Shown one piece after another: positions 39,753 through 48,589 of a DNA stretch of 64,000 nt. Where the stretch lies: contig CAWJXW010000014.1 in assembly GCA_963846925.1 (NCBI GenBank), forward strand, positions 434,001 to 498,000, in the 5' to 3' direction. This DNA is from JAQBQB01 sp963846925 (GTDB lineage Bacteria; Gemmatimonadota; Gemmatimonadetes; Gemmatimonadales; Gemmatimonadaceae). The notes under the pieces are model-generated. The model had not been told where the DNA came from. It saw only the letters and a program-made list of their open reading frames with translations, and made no database searches. Every line of letters starts with the position of its first letter. Position 1 is the first letter of the stretch. The position numbers were made by a program, and so were the translations under genes.

Positions 39753-42700
39753 ATGATGCGCATCGTTCGCCTTGCCGGCTGTTTCGCCGTGTCCGCCGCA
39801 GTCGTTCAGTTCACTAGCGCGCCGTTGCTCGCGCAGCAGGATTCACTCGCGCTCGCCGGAGTTCACTGGCGAGAGGTCGGCCCATATCGCGGCGGTCGCT
39901 CCGTCGCGGCGACGGGAAATCCGTCGCGGCCGAACGAGTTCTGGATGGGCACGACAGGCGGTGGAGTCTTCAAGTCGATCAACGACGGACAATCGTGGGC
40001 GCCCGTGACGGACAAGTATTTCGGCGGCACGATCGGCGCGGTCGCCGTCTCGGCGTCATCGCCGGACGTCGTCTACGTCGGCGGCGGCGAATATCCGATC
40101 CGTGGCAACGTGTCGCACGGCGACGGCGTGTGGAAGACGACCGACGGCGGCAAGACGTGGTCGTTCATGGGACTCGGCGAGACGCGCCAAATCGCCGACA
40201 TCGTCGTGAATCCGACGAACGCGGATCTCGTGTACGTCGGCGCCCTCGGACACGTGTGGGCGCCGAATCCGGAGCGCGGCGTGTTCCGCTCGAAGGACGG
40301 CGGCAAGACGTGGGAGAAGATTCTCTTCCGCAACGACTCGACCGGCGTCGTCGATCTCGTGATGGATCCGGCCAATCCGAACGTTCTGTACGCGGGACTC
40401 TGGCAGACGGGGCGCACGCCGTGGCTGCTGTCGTCGGGCGGCAAGGGCAGCGGAATGTTCAAGACGACTGACGGCGGCGATCACTGGACCGAGATCACGC
40501 GAAACCCCGGCCTGCCTGAGGGGATCTGGGGGAACATCGGCATCACGGTGTCGGGCGGAAACTCGAATCGCGTCTGGGCGAACATCGAAGCTGATTCGGG
40601 CGGCGTGTTCCGCTCCGACGACGCCGGCGCGACGTGGCAGCGCACCAACAACGATCGCAATCTGCGCCAGCGCGCGTGGTACTACACCAAGATTCACGCC
40701 GACTCGAAGGACACGAACGTCGTGTACGTGAACAATGTGTCGTTCATGAAGTCGACCGATGGCGGGAAGACGTTCCGTACTGTGCGCGGCATGTACCACG
40801 GCGACTCGCACGACCTGTGGGTCGACCCCAAGAACAACCAGCGAATGATCGAGTCGGACGACGGCGGTGCGGAGGTGAGCGTCGACGGCGGGAAGACATG
40901 GTCGGACGAGGACTTCGCGACCGCGCAGTTCTATCACGTGATCGCGACGAATCACTTCCCGTATCACATCTGCGGCGCGCAACAGGACAACTCGACACTG
41001 TGCGGTCCGAGTAGGGGCAACCTCGACATATCTGAGTGGCTCGAGGCCGGCGGCGGCGAATCCGGCTGGATCGCCTCGCGCGGCGATGATCCGGACGTCG
41101 TGTACGCCGGCAGCTACGGCAACCTGCTCACGCGAAAGGATCTGCGGACGGGAATCTCGGTGAACGTGAATCCGTGGCCGGACAATCCGATGGGCCATCC
41201 GGCGATGGACCTGAAGTACCGCTTCCAGTGGACGTTCCCGATCATCGTGTCGACGCACAACCCGAACGTGGTGTACGCCGGATCGAACGTCGTGCACAAG
41301 TCGACGAACGGCGGAAAGAGTTGGACCGCGATCTCGCCGGACCTCACCTATCACGATCCCGCGACGCTCGGCAATTCGGGCGGTCCGCTCACGAAGGACC
41401 AGACGTCGATCGAGTACTACGGAACGGTGTTCGTGATCGAGGAGTCCCCGGTCACGGCGCAGACGATCTGGACCGGCTCGGACGACGGCAAGGTCTATCT
41501 CACGCGGAACGGCGGCGTGAAGTGGACCGACGTCACGCCGAAGGACATGGCGAAGTACACGCGCGTGTCGAGCATCGACGCGTCGAAGTTCGGCGAATGC
41601 ATCGCCTACATCGCGGCGAACCGCTTTCAGCTGGACGACGACAAGCCGTATCTATGGAAGACGTCCGACTGCGGCGTGCACTGGACGCGCATCGACGCGG
41701 GAATCAACGCGACCGAGTTCACGCGGGTCGTGCGCGAGGATCCTGCCAAGCGCGGCCTTCTCGTTGCCGGCACCGAGCGCGGGGCGTGGTACTCGCCGGA
41801 CGACGGCGCAAACTGGCGAAGCCTGCGGCTCAACTTGCCGATCGTCCCGGTTCACGACCTCGTCTTCAAGGAAGGCGACATCGTGCTCGCCACGCACGGC
41901 CGCAGCTTCTACATCATGGACGACATCACGACGCTCGAGCAGATGACGACCGCGATCGAGGCCGAGAGCGCGCACCTGTTCAAGCCGCGCGATCAGTATC
42001 GGTTGGCGACCGGTGGCGGATTCGGCGGCGGCGGTGGCCGCGGCGGGGCCGCGCCGGCGCAAGTGACGCCCGAGAACGCTCCGGTCCATCCGACGGGACA
42101 GAATCCGCCGACAGGCGTGGTCGTGCAGTACTGGCTCGGCGCGGCGAACGACACGGTCGCGCTCGATTTTCTCGACGCAACGGGCAAGGTGATTCGCGGA
42201 TACACGAGCAAGGCGGATTCCGCCGCGCAGCCCGCGCAACAGCCCGAGGACGGATTCTTCGGGCCGCCGCCGGCGCCTCGCGTCCCCAACAAGAAAGGCG
42301 TGAACACGTTCGCGTGGAACATGCGATACCCCGACGCGTCGAGCTTCCCCGGAATGATTCTCTGGGCGGCAGGCGTGACAGGACCGCTCGTTCCGCCGGG
42401 CACCTACAAAGTGCGGCTCGCTGTGAACGGAAAGCCGGCCGGAACCGAGACGTTCAAGGTGCTGCCGGACCCGCGCATCAAGGCGACGCTCGCCGACTGG
42501 CAGGAGCAGTCGCGCGTCGCGCTCGCGGTTCGGGACCGGTTCTCCGAAGCAAACGACGCGGTCAAGGAGATCCGCCGCATCAAGTCCGAGCTGGCCGATC
42601 GCGAAAAGAAATTTCCCTCCGCACAGCTCTCACAGTTCACGACGCTTTCGGTGCCGTTCGCGACCTCGCTGTCGGAGGTCGAGGATTCGCTGTACCAGAC

Positions 42701-42959
42701 GAAGAACCGCAGCGGGCAGGACCCGCTCAACTACCCGATCCGCCTCAACAACCGCATCGGCGCGCTGCTCGGTGTGGTTCAGAGCGCGGACGGCCGGCCG
42801 ACGCAGCAGAGCTATGACGTCGACAAGGTGTTGACGGTCGAGCTCAACAAGGATCTCACGAAGCTGCGAGCGGCGATCAACGCGAATCTTCCGCGCATCA
42901 ACACGATGTTGAAGGCGGCGGGGCTCAAGGAGATCGAGTCGAAGGGGCCGATCGCGTAG
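39753..42959 (+). CDS. Secreted BNR/Asp-box repeat protein (VPS10-like propeller)
   Basis: 1068 residues, intact. The signal peptide ends SAPLLAQ. The N-terminal two thirds is a beta-propeller with many Asp-box motifs: KSINDGQSW, KTTDGGKTW, RSKDGGKTW, KTTDGGDHW, KSTDGGKTF and KSTNGGKSW. A Gly/Pro-rich linker near residue 755 and a beta-sandwich domain (VRLAVNGKPAGTETFKVLPD) follow, then a helical C-terminus. Databases often call it 'glycosyl hydrolase', but I see no sialidase catalytic residues. This family is expanded in Gemmatimonadota and Bacteroidota; its ligand is unknown. It ends 10 bases from the fabI stop. Confidence 0.9.
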   Translation: MMRIVRLAGCFAVSAAVVQFTSAPLLAQQDSLALAGVHWREVGPYRGGRSVAATGNPSRPNEFWMGTTGGGVFKSINDGQSWAPVTDKYFGGTIGAVAVSASSPDVVYVGGGEYPIRGNVSHGDGVWKTTDGGKTWSFMGLGETRQIADIVVNPTNADLVYVGALGHVWAPNPERGVFRSKDGGKTWEKILFRNDSTGVVDLVMDPANPNVLYAGLWQTGRTPWLLSSGGKGSGMFKTTDGGDHWTEITRNPGLPEGIWGNIGITVSGGNSNRVWANIEADSGGVFRSDDAGATWQRTNNDRNLRQRAWYYTKIHADSKDTNVVYVNNVSFMKSTDGGKTFRTVRGMYHGDSHDLWVDPKNNQRMIESDDGGAEVSVDGGKTWSDEDFATAQFYHVIATNHFPYHICGAQQDNSTLCGPSRGNLDISEWLEAGGGESGWIASRGDDPDVVYAGSYGNLLTRKDLRTGISVNVNPWPDNPMGHPAMDLKYRFQWTFPIIVSTHNPNVVYAGSNVVHKSTNGGKSWTAISPDLTYHDPATLGNSGGPLTKDQTSIEYYGTVFVIEESPVTAQTIWTGSDDGKVYLTRNGGVKWTDVTPKDMAKYTRVSSIDASKFGECIAYIAANRFQLDDDKPYLWKTSDCGVHWTRIDAGINATEFTRVVREDPAKRGLLVAGTERGAWYSPDDGANWRSLRLNLPIVPVHDLVFKEGDIVLATHGRSFYIMDDITTLEQMTTAIEAESAHLFKPRDQYRLATGGGFGGGGGRGGAAPAQVTPENAPVHPTGQNPPTGVVVQYWLGAANDTVALDFLDATGKVIRGYTSKADSAAQPAQQPEDGFFGPPPAPRVPNKKGVNTFAWNMRYPDASSFPGMILWAAGVTGPLVPPGTYKVRLAVNGKPAGTETFKVLPDPRIKATLADWQEQSRVALAVRDRFSEANDAVKEIRRIKSELADREKKFPSAQLSQFTTLSVPFATSLSEVEDSLYQTKNRSGQDPLNYPIRLNNRIGALLGVVQSADGRPTQQSYDVDKVLTVELNKDLTKLRAAINANLPRINTMLKAAGLKEIESKGPIA

Positions 42960-42969
42960 ACAGAGCCGC

Positions 42970-43879
42970 TCAGGCGGGAGAGCTCGATCCGGGGGGCACG
43001 GCCATTCCCATGGCGTGGTAGCCCTTGTCCACGTAAACCGTGTTCCCCGTGATACCGCTCGCCAGCGGCGACGAGAGGAACGCGGCGACGCGCCCGACTT
43101 CCTGAGCGGTGAGCTTGTCGGTGAGCGGCGCGTTCTCCGCCACGTACTCGACCATCTTCTCGATGATTCCGATCGCGCTCGCTGCGCGCGACGCGAGCGG
43201 ACCGGCGGAGATCGTATTCACGCGGCAGCCGAAATCGTCGGCCGGCCTCGAACGCCAGCGTTCGCGTGTCGCTCTCGAGCGCCGCCTTCGCCGACGACAT
43301 CCCGCCGCCGTATCCGGGAATCACGCGCTCGCTGGCGAGATACGTCATCGAAACGAACGAGCCGCCCGGCCGCATGATCGGCCCGAAACGACTCACCATC
43401 GAGATGAGCGAATACGCGCTCGCGCTCATCGCCGCCAAGTATCCCTCGCGGCTGACATCAATCAGCGCCTTCTTCACCTCGGGCCCGTTCGCCAGCGAAT
43501 GCACCACGATGTCGAGCGGCTTGTCGCCAAAGTCCTGAACGAGCCGCGCCGCCACGCCGCCGATCGAACAGTCGCCGATGTCCTTGTAACGTTTGCTCGT
43601 CCGGACGTCTTCGGGGATGGCGTCGAACGTGTCGTAGACGGCGTCGAGCGGATAGACCTTCTCGAACGTGAGCAAGGTCCCCGAGGACAGCTTGCGCGAC
43701 TCGTCCATCTTGCCGCGCTCGAGCAGATTCAGAAAAATGTTGAGAGCGGGCGGCCATGTTCCGACGCAGACGCTGGCTCCGGCCTCGGCCAACGCCTTGG
43801 CGATCGCAAACCCGAAGCCGGCGTCGTCCGCAACCCCGGCCACGAGAGCCCGTCGCCCTGTGAGATCGATCTCGAGCAT
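42970..43879 (-). CDS. fabI: Enoyl-[acyl-carrier-protein] reductase (NADH), plant-type FabI, frameshifted as read
   Basis: 303 codons. FabI carries out the last reduction of each fatty-acid elongation cycle. It starts MLEIDLTGRRALVAGVADDAGFGFAIAKALAEAG, in part quoted, and carries the long insert TWPPALNIFLNLLERGK...SSGTLLTFEKVYPLDAVYDT (about residues 41-85), which marks the plant/chlamydial form. The active-site Tyr pair is in MTYLASERVIPGYGGGMSSAKAAL (YxxxxxxK type). A surplus G at 43240-43241 separates the parts: FEAG, then DFGCRVNTISAGPLASRAAS. It ends GYHAMGMAVPPG. It faces the PLD gene head to head, with an overlapping TATAAT/TATTAT in the gap. Confidence 0.92.
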
Positions 43880-43883
43880 GCGA

Positions 43884-43890
43884 TATAATA
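43884..43890. promoter_or_regulatory. Overlapping -10-like elements between fabI and the PLD gene
   Basis: TATAATA is a perfect -10 on the plus strand (43884-43889). On the minus strand it gives TATTAT ending five bases before the fabI ATG. The -35 regions are weak on both sides, so this is a candidate only. Confidence 0.4.
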
Positions 43891-43948
43891 GTCCGTCCGG
43901 CCACGGGCGGTCTGCGGCCGGGCACGCAATCTGTAATCAGGGGTCAGC

Positions 43949-45130
43949 GTGACCACCCCCGCTCCGGCTCGGCAAACCGTTGTCCGGCGATCGTCGGCCG
44001 AAACGCCTCGCCTCCTCGAGGGCGGGCCGTCGTTCGCGCGCGGCCTCTGGCGAATCGCGGCGGCGAACGTGTCGAGCGGCAATCGCGTTTCCCTGCTGCG
44101 CGACGGACCCGCGACGTTCGACGCGATGCTGGCGCTCATCGAGAGCGCGCGGTCCTCGGTTTCGCTGGAGAGCTTCATCTTCCGCGCCGACGACGTCGGC
44201 GACCGATTCGCCGCGCCGCTCGCCGCGGCGGCCGAGCGGGGCGTCGCCGTGCGCATCTTGCTCGACTGGATCGGTGTTCGCGGCACGAGGCGCCGGTTTC
44301 TCCGCGAGCTCCGCGCCGCCGGCATCGAGGTCGTGCTGTTCAATCGCCCGGGATTCCACCGGTGGCTCGGGCTCGTACCGCGCGACCACCGCAAGCTGCT
44401 TGTGGTCGACGGCGCGGTCGGAATCACGGGCGGGGTCGGCATCGGCCGAGAGTGGACGACCGGCGTGGACAAGATTCGCCGCTCCCGATGGCGCGACACC
44501 GCGGTGCGCATCGACGGCCCCGCCGCGAACGACATGCAGGAAGCCTTCGACCGAATGTGGCGCCGCGCGGTAGGAAACGAACGCCGCGGCTCGCATCGAT
44601 TTCTCCACCGGCCGGCGCGCGGCGCGCATCTCGACCCCGACACCGACGAGCGAGCTCTCGTCGGAATCATCGAGGGAGAGCCGCTGAGGCAGCGTGTGTC
44701 GCGCGCGCTTCAGATTCAAGCGATCTCCGCGCGCCGATCGATCTGGATCGCGACGGCGTACTTCACGCCGTCGCCGTCCGAGGTGGAGGCGCTGAACGGA
44801 GCGGCAAGCGACGGCGTCGACGTGCGCGTCCTCGTGCCCGGGCGCAACGATCACCCCTGGGTGTCGCTGCTCGCCAAGCGCTACTATCGCCGGCTGCTCA
44901 CCAACGGCGTTCGCATCTGGGAATGGTGCGGCGAGATGATGCACGCCAAGACGAGCGTCGTCGACGGACGCTGGGTGCGCGTCGGCTCGACCGATTTCAA
45001 TCCGCTCGGCGTGACCGTCAACTACGAGCTCGACGCCGTGATCGAGGACGCCTCGCTCGGCGAGGAAGCGGAGCGCATGTTCCTCGCCGACCTCGACGGG
45101 ATCTCGCGAGATCACGTTGTAGCCTCATGA
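43949..45130 (+). CDS. Phospholipase D/cardiolipin synthase family protein
   Basis: 393 residues with two HKD motifs: RDHRKLLVVDG (near residue 145) and MHAKTSVVDG (near 330). The arrangement, with SLESFIFRADDVGDRFA early and STDFNPLGVTVNYELDAV late, matches ClsB-type cardiolipin synthases, which join phosphatidyl groups at the membrane. There are no N-terminal membrane helices. GTG at 43949 opens the frame. The next gene begins 10 bases after the stop, and the third overlaps the second, so the three probably form one operon. Confidence 0.88.
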   Translation: MTTPAPARQTVVRRSSAETPRLLEGGPSFARGLWRIAAANVSSGNRVSLLRDGPATFDAMLALIESARSSVSLESFIFRADDVGDRFAAPLAAAAERGVAVRILLDWIGVRGTRRRFLRELRAAGIEVVLFNRPGFHRWLGLVPRDHRKLLVVDGAVGITGGVGIGREWTTGVDKIRRSRWRDTAVRIDGPAANDMQEAFDRMWRRAVGNERRGSHRFLHRPARGAHLDPDTDERALVGIIEGEPLRQRVSRALQIQAISARRSIWIATAYFTPSPSEVEALNGAASDGVDVRVLVPGRNDHPWVSLLAKRYYRRLLTNGVRIWEWCGEMMHAKTSVVDGRWVRVGSTDFNPLGVTVNYELDAVIEDASLGEEAERMFLADLDGISRDHVVAS

Positions 45131-45140
45131 GCTTTCTGGC

Positions 45141-45671
45141 GTGAAGCCCGGGATCATCGTGATGTCCGAATTGAACGGCGACGTCGCGGCGCGCGTGCTC
45201 GATGTCCAGCGCCGGTTCGACCCGCGGATGGCCGCGGAGCTGCCGCCGCACGTCACGATCACCGGCTCATCCGGCGTCGGCCCGATCTCTCCCGACACAA
45301 CCGAAGACGAGCTGATTGCGGCGCTGAAGCCGGTCGCCGCGGCGACCGCGCCGTTCGCGGTACAACTCCAGCCGCCGATGCAGTTCATGCAAAGCACCGT
45401 GGTCGTGATGCCGATCGATCCCAACGGTCCCATCCGCGCGCTGCATGAACGGATCAAGGCCAGCGGGTTGTCGCACGCGCGGCCGCGCTTCACCTTCACT
45501 CCCCACGTCACGTTGAGCTTCTACCCCGAGTTGTCGCGCGAAGCGCTACGCGAGCTGACGCGTTTTCGCGTGAAGGAACCGATCACGCTCGATCGAATTC
45601 AGGCGTATCGCGCGCTCGATCTCACCCGATCGGTTCGCGTCGTCGACCTGCCGCTCGGCACAGCCACATGA
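45141..45671 (+). CDS. 2H phosphoesterase (2'-5' RNA ligase-like) protein
   Basis: 176 residues. The two HxT/S motifs that define the 2H superfamily are PPHVTITG (near residue 36) and TPHVTLSF (near 123). The fold is the LigT/CPDase duplicated lobe. The reaction cannot be assigned: members act on cyclic phosphodiesters, RNA 2'-5' links or NAD-type products. GTG at 45141 is used. The stop overlaps the next ATG (ATGA). Confidence 0.85.
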   Translation: MKPGIIVMSELNGDVAARVLDVQRRFDPRMAAELPPHVTITGSSGVGPISPDTTEDELIAALKPVAAATAPFAVQLQPPMQFMQSTVVVMPIDPNGPIRALHERIKASGLSHARPRFTFTPHVTLSFYPELSREALRELTRFRVKEPITLDRIQAYRALDLTRSVRVVDLPLGTAT

Positions 45672-47209
45672 CCGAATCGGCTACGCGCTCCTCGGGCCTC
45701 GAGCGGCCGGCGATTCTCGACGCCATCGAATCGGACGCCGACCTCAGCGTGGGACGCGCGTTCGCCGAGGTGATCGCGGGCTATCTGGCCGAAACGCGAC
45801 TTCGCGAGACGCGCGTCACGACTCGGCACAAACCCGAAGCGATCGCAGCGCGATTCGACGAGCCGCTCCCGCGCGACGGACATTCGATCGAGTCGATCGT
45901 CGAACGCATCCGCGATGAAGTCGTCGCCGAGTCGAATCATCTGTGGCACCCGCGGTACGTCGGACACCAGAATTCCGGTCCGCTGCCGGCCGCCATCTGG
46001 ACCGAGTCGGTGACCGCGGCGCTCAATCAGTCGATCGCCGTCTTCGAGATGTCTCCGGTAGGCACCGTCCTCGAGCACCAGGTTATCTCTTGGCTGTGTG
46101 AGCTCGTCGGATTTCCGGCCGGCGCGGGCGGGACGTTCACGAGCGGCGGCACCGAGGCGACGTTCACGGCGCTGCTCGCCGCGCGAAGCGCGGCGATGCC
46201 GAACGCGTGGACCGACGGCGTCGGCGCGGATCCGCCGATGCTGCTGTGCGGCGAGCATGCGCACTACGCCGTCACTCGCGCCGCGGCGCAATTGGGGCTC
46301 GGCATGCGCAACGTTCGCGCGATCGCATCGCGCGGCTACACGATGGATCCGTCGGCGCTCGAAGGAGCACTCGACGATCTCGCGCGCGACGGCCGTCGAG
46401 TGATGGCGGTCGTCGCGACGGCCGGCTCGACGGCTACCGGGTCATTCGACGACCTCGATGCGATCGCAACGTCGTGCGAGCGCCACGGGGTCTGGCTGCA
46501 CGTCGACGCGGCGCACGGCGGCTCGGCACTCTGGTCCGGGCGACACAAGCACCGTCTGCGCGGCATCGAACGCGCCCGCTCGGTCGCGTGGGACACCCAC
46601 AAGATGATGCTGATGCCCAGCCAGGCGGGAATGCTTCTCGTTCGCGACGAGCGAGATCTGGAAGCCGCGTTCTCGCAGCGCGCTCCATATCTGTTTCACG
46701 ACGTGCGTGGCGAGCGGGCCTGGGATCAGGGAACGCGGAGCTTCATGTGCACGCGCCGCGCGGACGTGCTCAAGGTTTGGGTCGGGCTCGAGCGGTACGG
46801 CGCGGCCGGGATGGAGCAGCTCTACGACTACTTCTGCGCGCTCGCCCGCTGCGTCTACGACGAGATCTCGGCGCGCGGCGATTTCGAGGCGCTGCACGAG
46901 CCCGAGGGCAACATCCTCTGTTTCCGCTACGTCGGCGACGGGTCGCGAAGCGATGAGGAGCTCGATGACCTCAACCGCCAGGTGCGCGAGCGGTTCAACG
47001 CATCGGGCGAAGGGTGGATCACGGCGACAATGCTCAACGGCCGCCGCGTGCTTCGCGTGACGATGATGAACCCGCGCACGACCTCGTCGGATGTCAGGGC
47101 GATCATCGACGGTATCGCCGCGACCGGCGCGGGTCTAGCAGTCCAGCGGTCGGCACCGGTCCACCGGTCCACCGGTCCACCGGTCCACCGGTCTACAGCA
47201 CCTTCTTGA
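45668..47209 (+). CDS. Group II pyridoxal-phosphate-dependent decarboxylase family protein
   Basis: 513 residues. It resembles glutamate, tyrosine and diaminobutyrate decarboxylases. Visible motifs are HPRYVGHQNSG (substrate end), GTFTSGGTEATFTALLAAR, the PLP-stacking region in CGEHAHYAVTRAA, WLHVDAAHGGSAL and the PLP Lys in WDTHKMMLMP. The amino acid used is not predictable. The last 25 or so residues, APVHRSTGPPVHRSTAPS, are not homologous to the family: they are translated from the CCACCGGT array at 47161-47195. The gene is the third of the PLD operon and is convergent with the redoxin gene. Confidence 0.88.
   Translation: MTESATRSSGLERPAILDAIESDADLSVGRAFAEVIAGYLAETRLRETRVTTRHKPEAIAARFDEPLPRDGHSIESIVERIRDEVVAESNHLWHPRYVGHQNSGPLPAAIWTESVTAALNQSIAVFEMSPVGTVLEHQVISWLCELVGFPAGAGGTFTSGGTEATFTALLAARSAAMPNAWTDGVGADPPMLLCGEHAHYAVTRAAAQLGLGMRNVRAIASRGYTMDPSALEGALDDLARDGRRVMAVVATAGSTATGSFDDLDAIATSCERHGVWLHVDAAHGGSALWSGRHKHRLRGIERARSVAWDTHKMMLMPSQAGMLLVRDERDLEAAFSQRAPYLFHDVRGERAWDQGTRSFMCTRRADVLKVWVGLERYGAAGMEQLYDYFCALARCVYDEISARGDFEALHEPEGNILCFRYVGDGSRSDEELDDLNRQVRERFNASGEGWITATMLNGRRVLRVTMMNPRTTSSDVRAIIDGIAATGAGLAVQRSAPVHRSTGPPVHRSTAPS
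47161..47195. repeat. 8-bp tandem array CCACCGGT, four units, shared by two gene ends
   Basis: Four perfect units (47161-47192). On the minus strand the redoxin stop reads TAGACCGGTGG, the same junction as at the lactate permease. On the plus strand the array is translated as the tail of the PLP decarboxylase. Confidence 0.9.
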
Positions 47210-47699
47210 TCTGCGCGTCGAGGTCCTGCGTTCCACCGAGTCCCGTGTAGACGACCTTGCCCGTTTTGTCGATGACCACGACAAAGGACGTCGCAGGCAC
47301 GTCGTACGCGTTCGTCGCATTTCCCTTGTTGTCGAAGAACTGATCGCCGGGCAATCCGTGTTTCTCGACGAACGCCTTTACGCGATCGGGCGTCTCGTTC
47401 ACCGACACCGCGACGCCGATGAACTTGACGCGGCCGGCGTACTTTTTCGACACCGAGAGCAGCGTTGGCTCGAGCTCCTTGCAGTTCGGGCACCACACCG
47501 CCCAGAACTCCATCACCACGGGCATCTTGCCGATGTACGCCGAGAGGTCGGCCTCCTTCCCGTCGAGCGTCGCGACTTTGGCGCCCGGCGCCATGCTGCC
47601 CCTTTCGATTCCGAGATCCTGCGCGGAAAGCTCGCGCGGACCAGTAAGCGTCATTGCCAGTGCGGAGGCGACGAACGCGGCAATTCGAGCGACTCTCAT
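47193..47699 (-). CDS. Secreted thioredoxin-like (TlpA/redoxin) protein
   Basis: 168 residues. The signal peptide ends RELSAQ; the thioredoxin fold follows with FWAVWCPNCKELEP (CxxC, near residue 70), FIGVAVSVNETPDRV and the cis-Pro region DVPATSFVVVIDKTGK. It should act in the periplasm as a reductant or redox partner. ATG at 47699 lies just below the CcdA-like gene, so the two form an operon in which CcdA supplies electrons to the CxxC. Confidence 0.92.
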   Translation of the reverse strand: MRVARIAAFVASALAMTLTGPRELSAQDLGIERGSMAPGAKVATLDGKEADLSAYIGKMPVVMEFWAVWCPNCKELEPTLLSVSKKYAGRVKFIGVAVSVNETPDRVKAFVEKHGLPGDQFFDNKGNATNAYDVPATSFVVVIDKTGKVVYTGLGGTQDLDAQIKKVL

Positions 47700-47725
47700 C
47701 GGATCAATTCTCGGATGTGTTCGAA

Positions 47726-48454
47726 TCAGAAGAGCAGTTGGCCCATCTTCACCAGGTAGTACTCGGCGGCGATCACCATCACGAGCGCGAAGAAGCGCTT
47801 GATCCAGACCATCCAGACGCCGGCGCGCGGCAACCGCGCGATCGTGCCGGATGAGACGCCGACGAACACCAGCAAGGTGCACATTCCCAGCGAGAACACC
47901 AACAGGTAGACGAAGCCGAGCAGGGCGCTCTTCGTCGAAGCCACCCACGTCAGCACCGCCGCCATCACCGGCGCCGAGCAAGGCGCCGCCACGAGACCCG
48001 ACATCGCGCCCATGGCGAAGGCGCCCGAAAGCCGTCCCGTGCTCCCGACGTTGCTTGCCCGTTCGACGATCGCCGACGGAAGCCTGACGTGGACGACGTC
48101 CAGCATGGCCAACGCCGCGACCAGCAACAGGTTCGCCATCGCGAGGTAGAGCCACGGATTCGTACTCACGGTGCCAAAAAGCGTTCCGGTCATCCCCGCA
48201 AACAGCCCCAGCGCCGAGTAAACCAGGGCGAGCCCCAACACGTAGGTGAGTGTGAGGGCGATCGGCCGCGACCTCGAGGGCTTTGTGCCACCCGAGCGGG
48301 CCGCGACCGACGTCCCGCCGACGATCGCCGCGGTGATCGGGATCATCGGGTAAATGCAGGGCGTCAGGCTCGTCAGCACGCCGCCCGCAAAGACGAAGGG
48401 GATCGCCCTGAGCGGGTTGCCGGAGAGGTCGGGAAGGAAAGTCTGTAGGACCAC
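47726..48454 (-). CDS. CcdA/DsbD-type thiol-disulfide transmembrane electron carrier
   Basis: 242 residues with six or seven helices. The two membrane Cys that carry electrons are in SLTPCIYPMIPIT and AAPCSAPVM. It passes cytoplasmic thioredoxin electrons to periplasmic redoxins; the redoxin gene follows 26 bases later on the same strand. GTG at 48454 is the start. It lacks the soluble DsbD domains. Confidence 0.9.
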   Translation of the reverse strand: MVLQTFLPDLSGNPLRAIPFVFAGGVLTSLTPCIYPMIPITAAIVGGTSVAARSGGTKPSRSRPIALTLTYVLGLALVYSALGLFAGMTGTLFGTVSTNPWLYLAMANLLLVAALAMLDVVHVRLPSAIVERASNVGSTGRLSGAFAMGAMSGLVAAPCSAPVMAAVLTWVASTKSALLGFVYLLVFSLGMCTLLVFVGVSSGTIARLPRAGVWMVWIKRFFALVMVIAAEYYLVKMGQLLF

Positions 48455-48496
48455 GCGGGCTTAACGGAGTGAGGGAAGGGGGCGTCGATCTACTAA

Positions 48497-48580
48497 ACGG
48501 TGGACAGGTGAACGGGTGGACAGGTGAACAAACCGAAACGCCCTTCCGGTCCACCAGCCCACCGGTCCACCGGTCCACCG
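48497..48580. repeat. Inverted pair of 8-bp arrays in a divergent promoter region
   Basis: The left half has ACGGTGGACAGGTGAACG and a second similar unit pair. The right half has CCGGTCCACCAGCCCACC then further CCACCGGT units. The halves are imperfect reverse complements around a loop of about 15 bases, and the right half ends about nine bases before ATG 48590. Confidence 0.8.
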
Positions 48581-48589
48581 AGGTAAGGT

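Noticed and set aside
39753..42959. Glycosyl hydrolase activity of the BNR protein
   Set aside because: Only Asp-box propeller repeats are visible; sialidase catalytic residues were not found.
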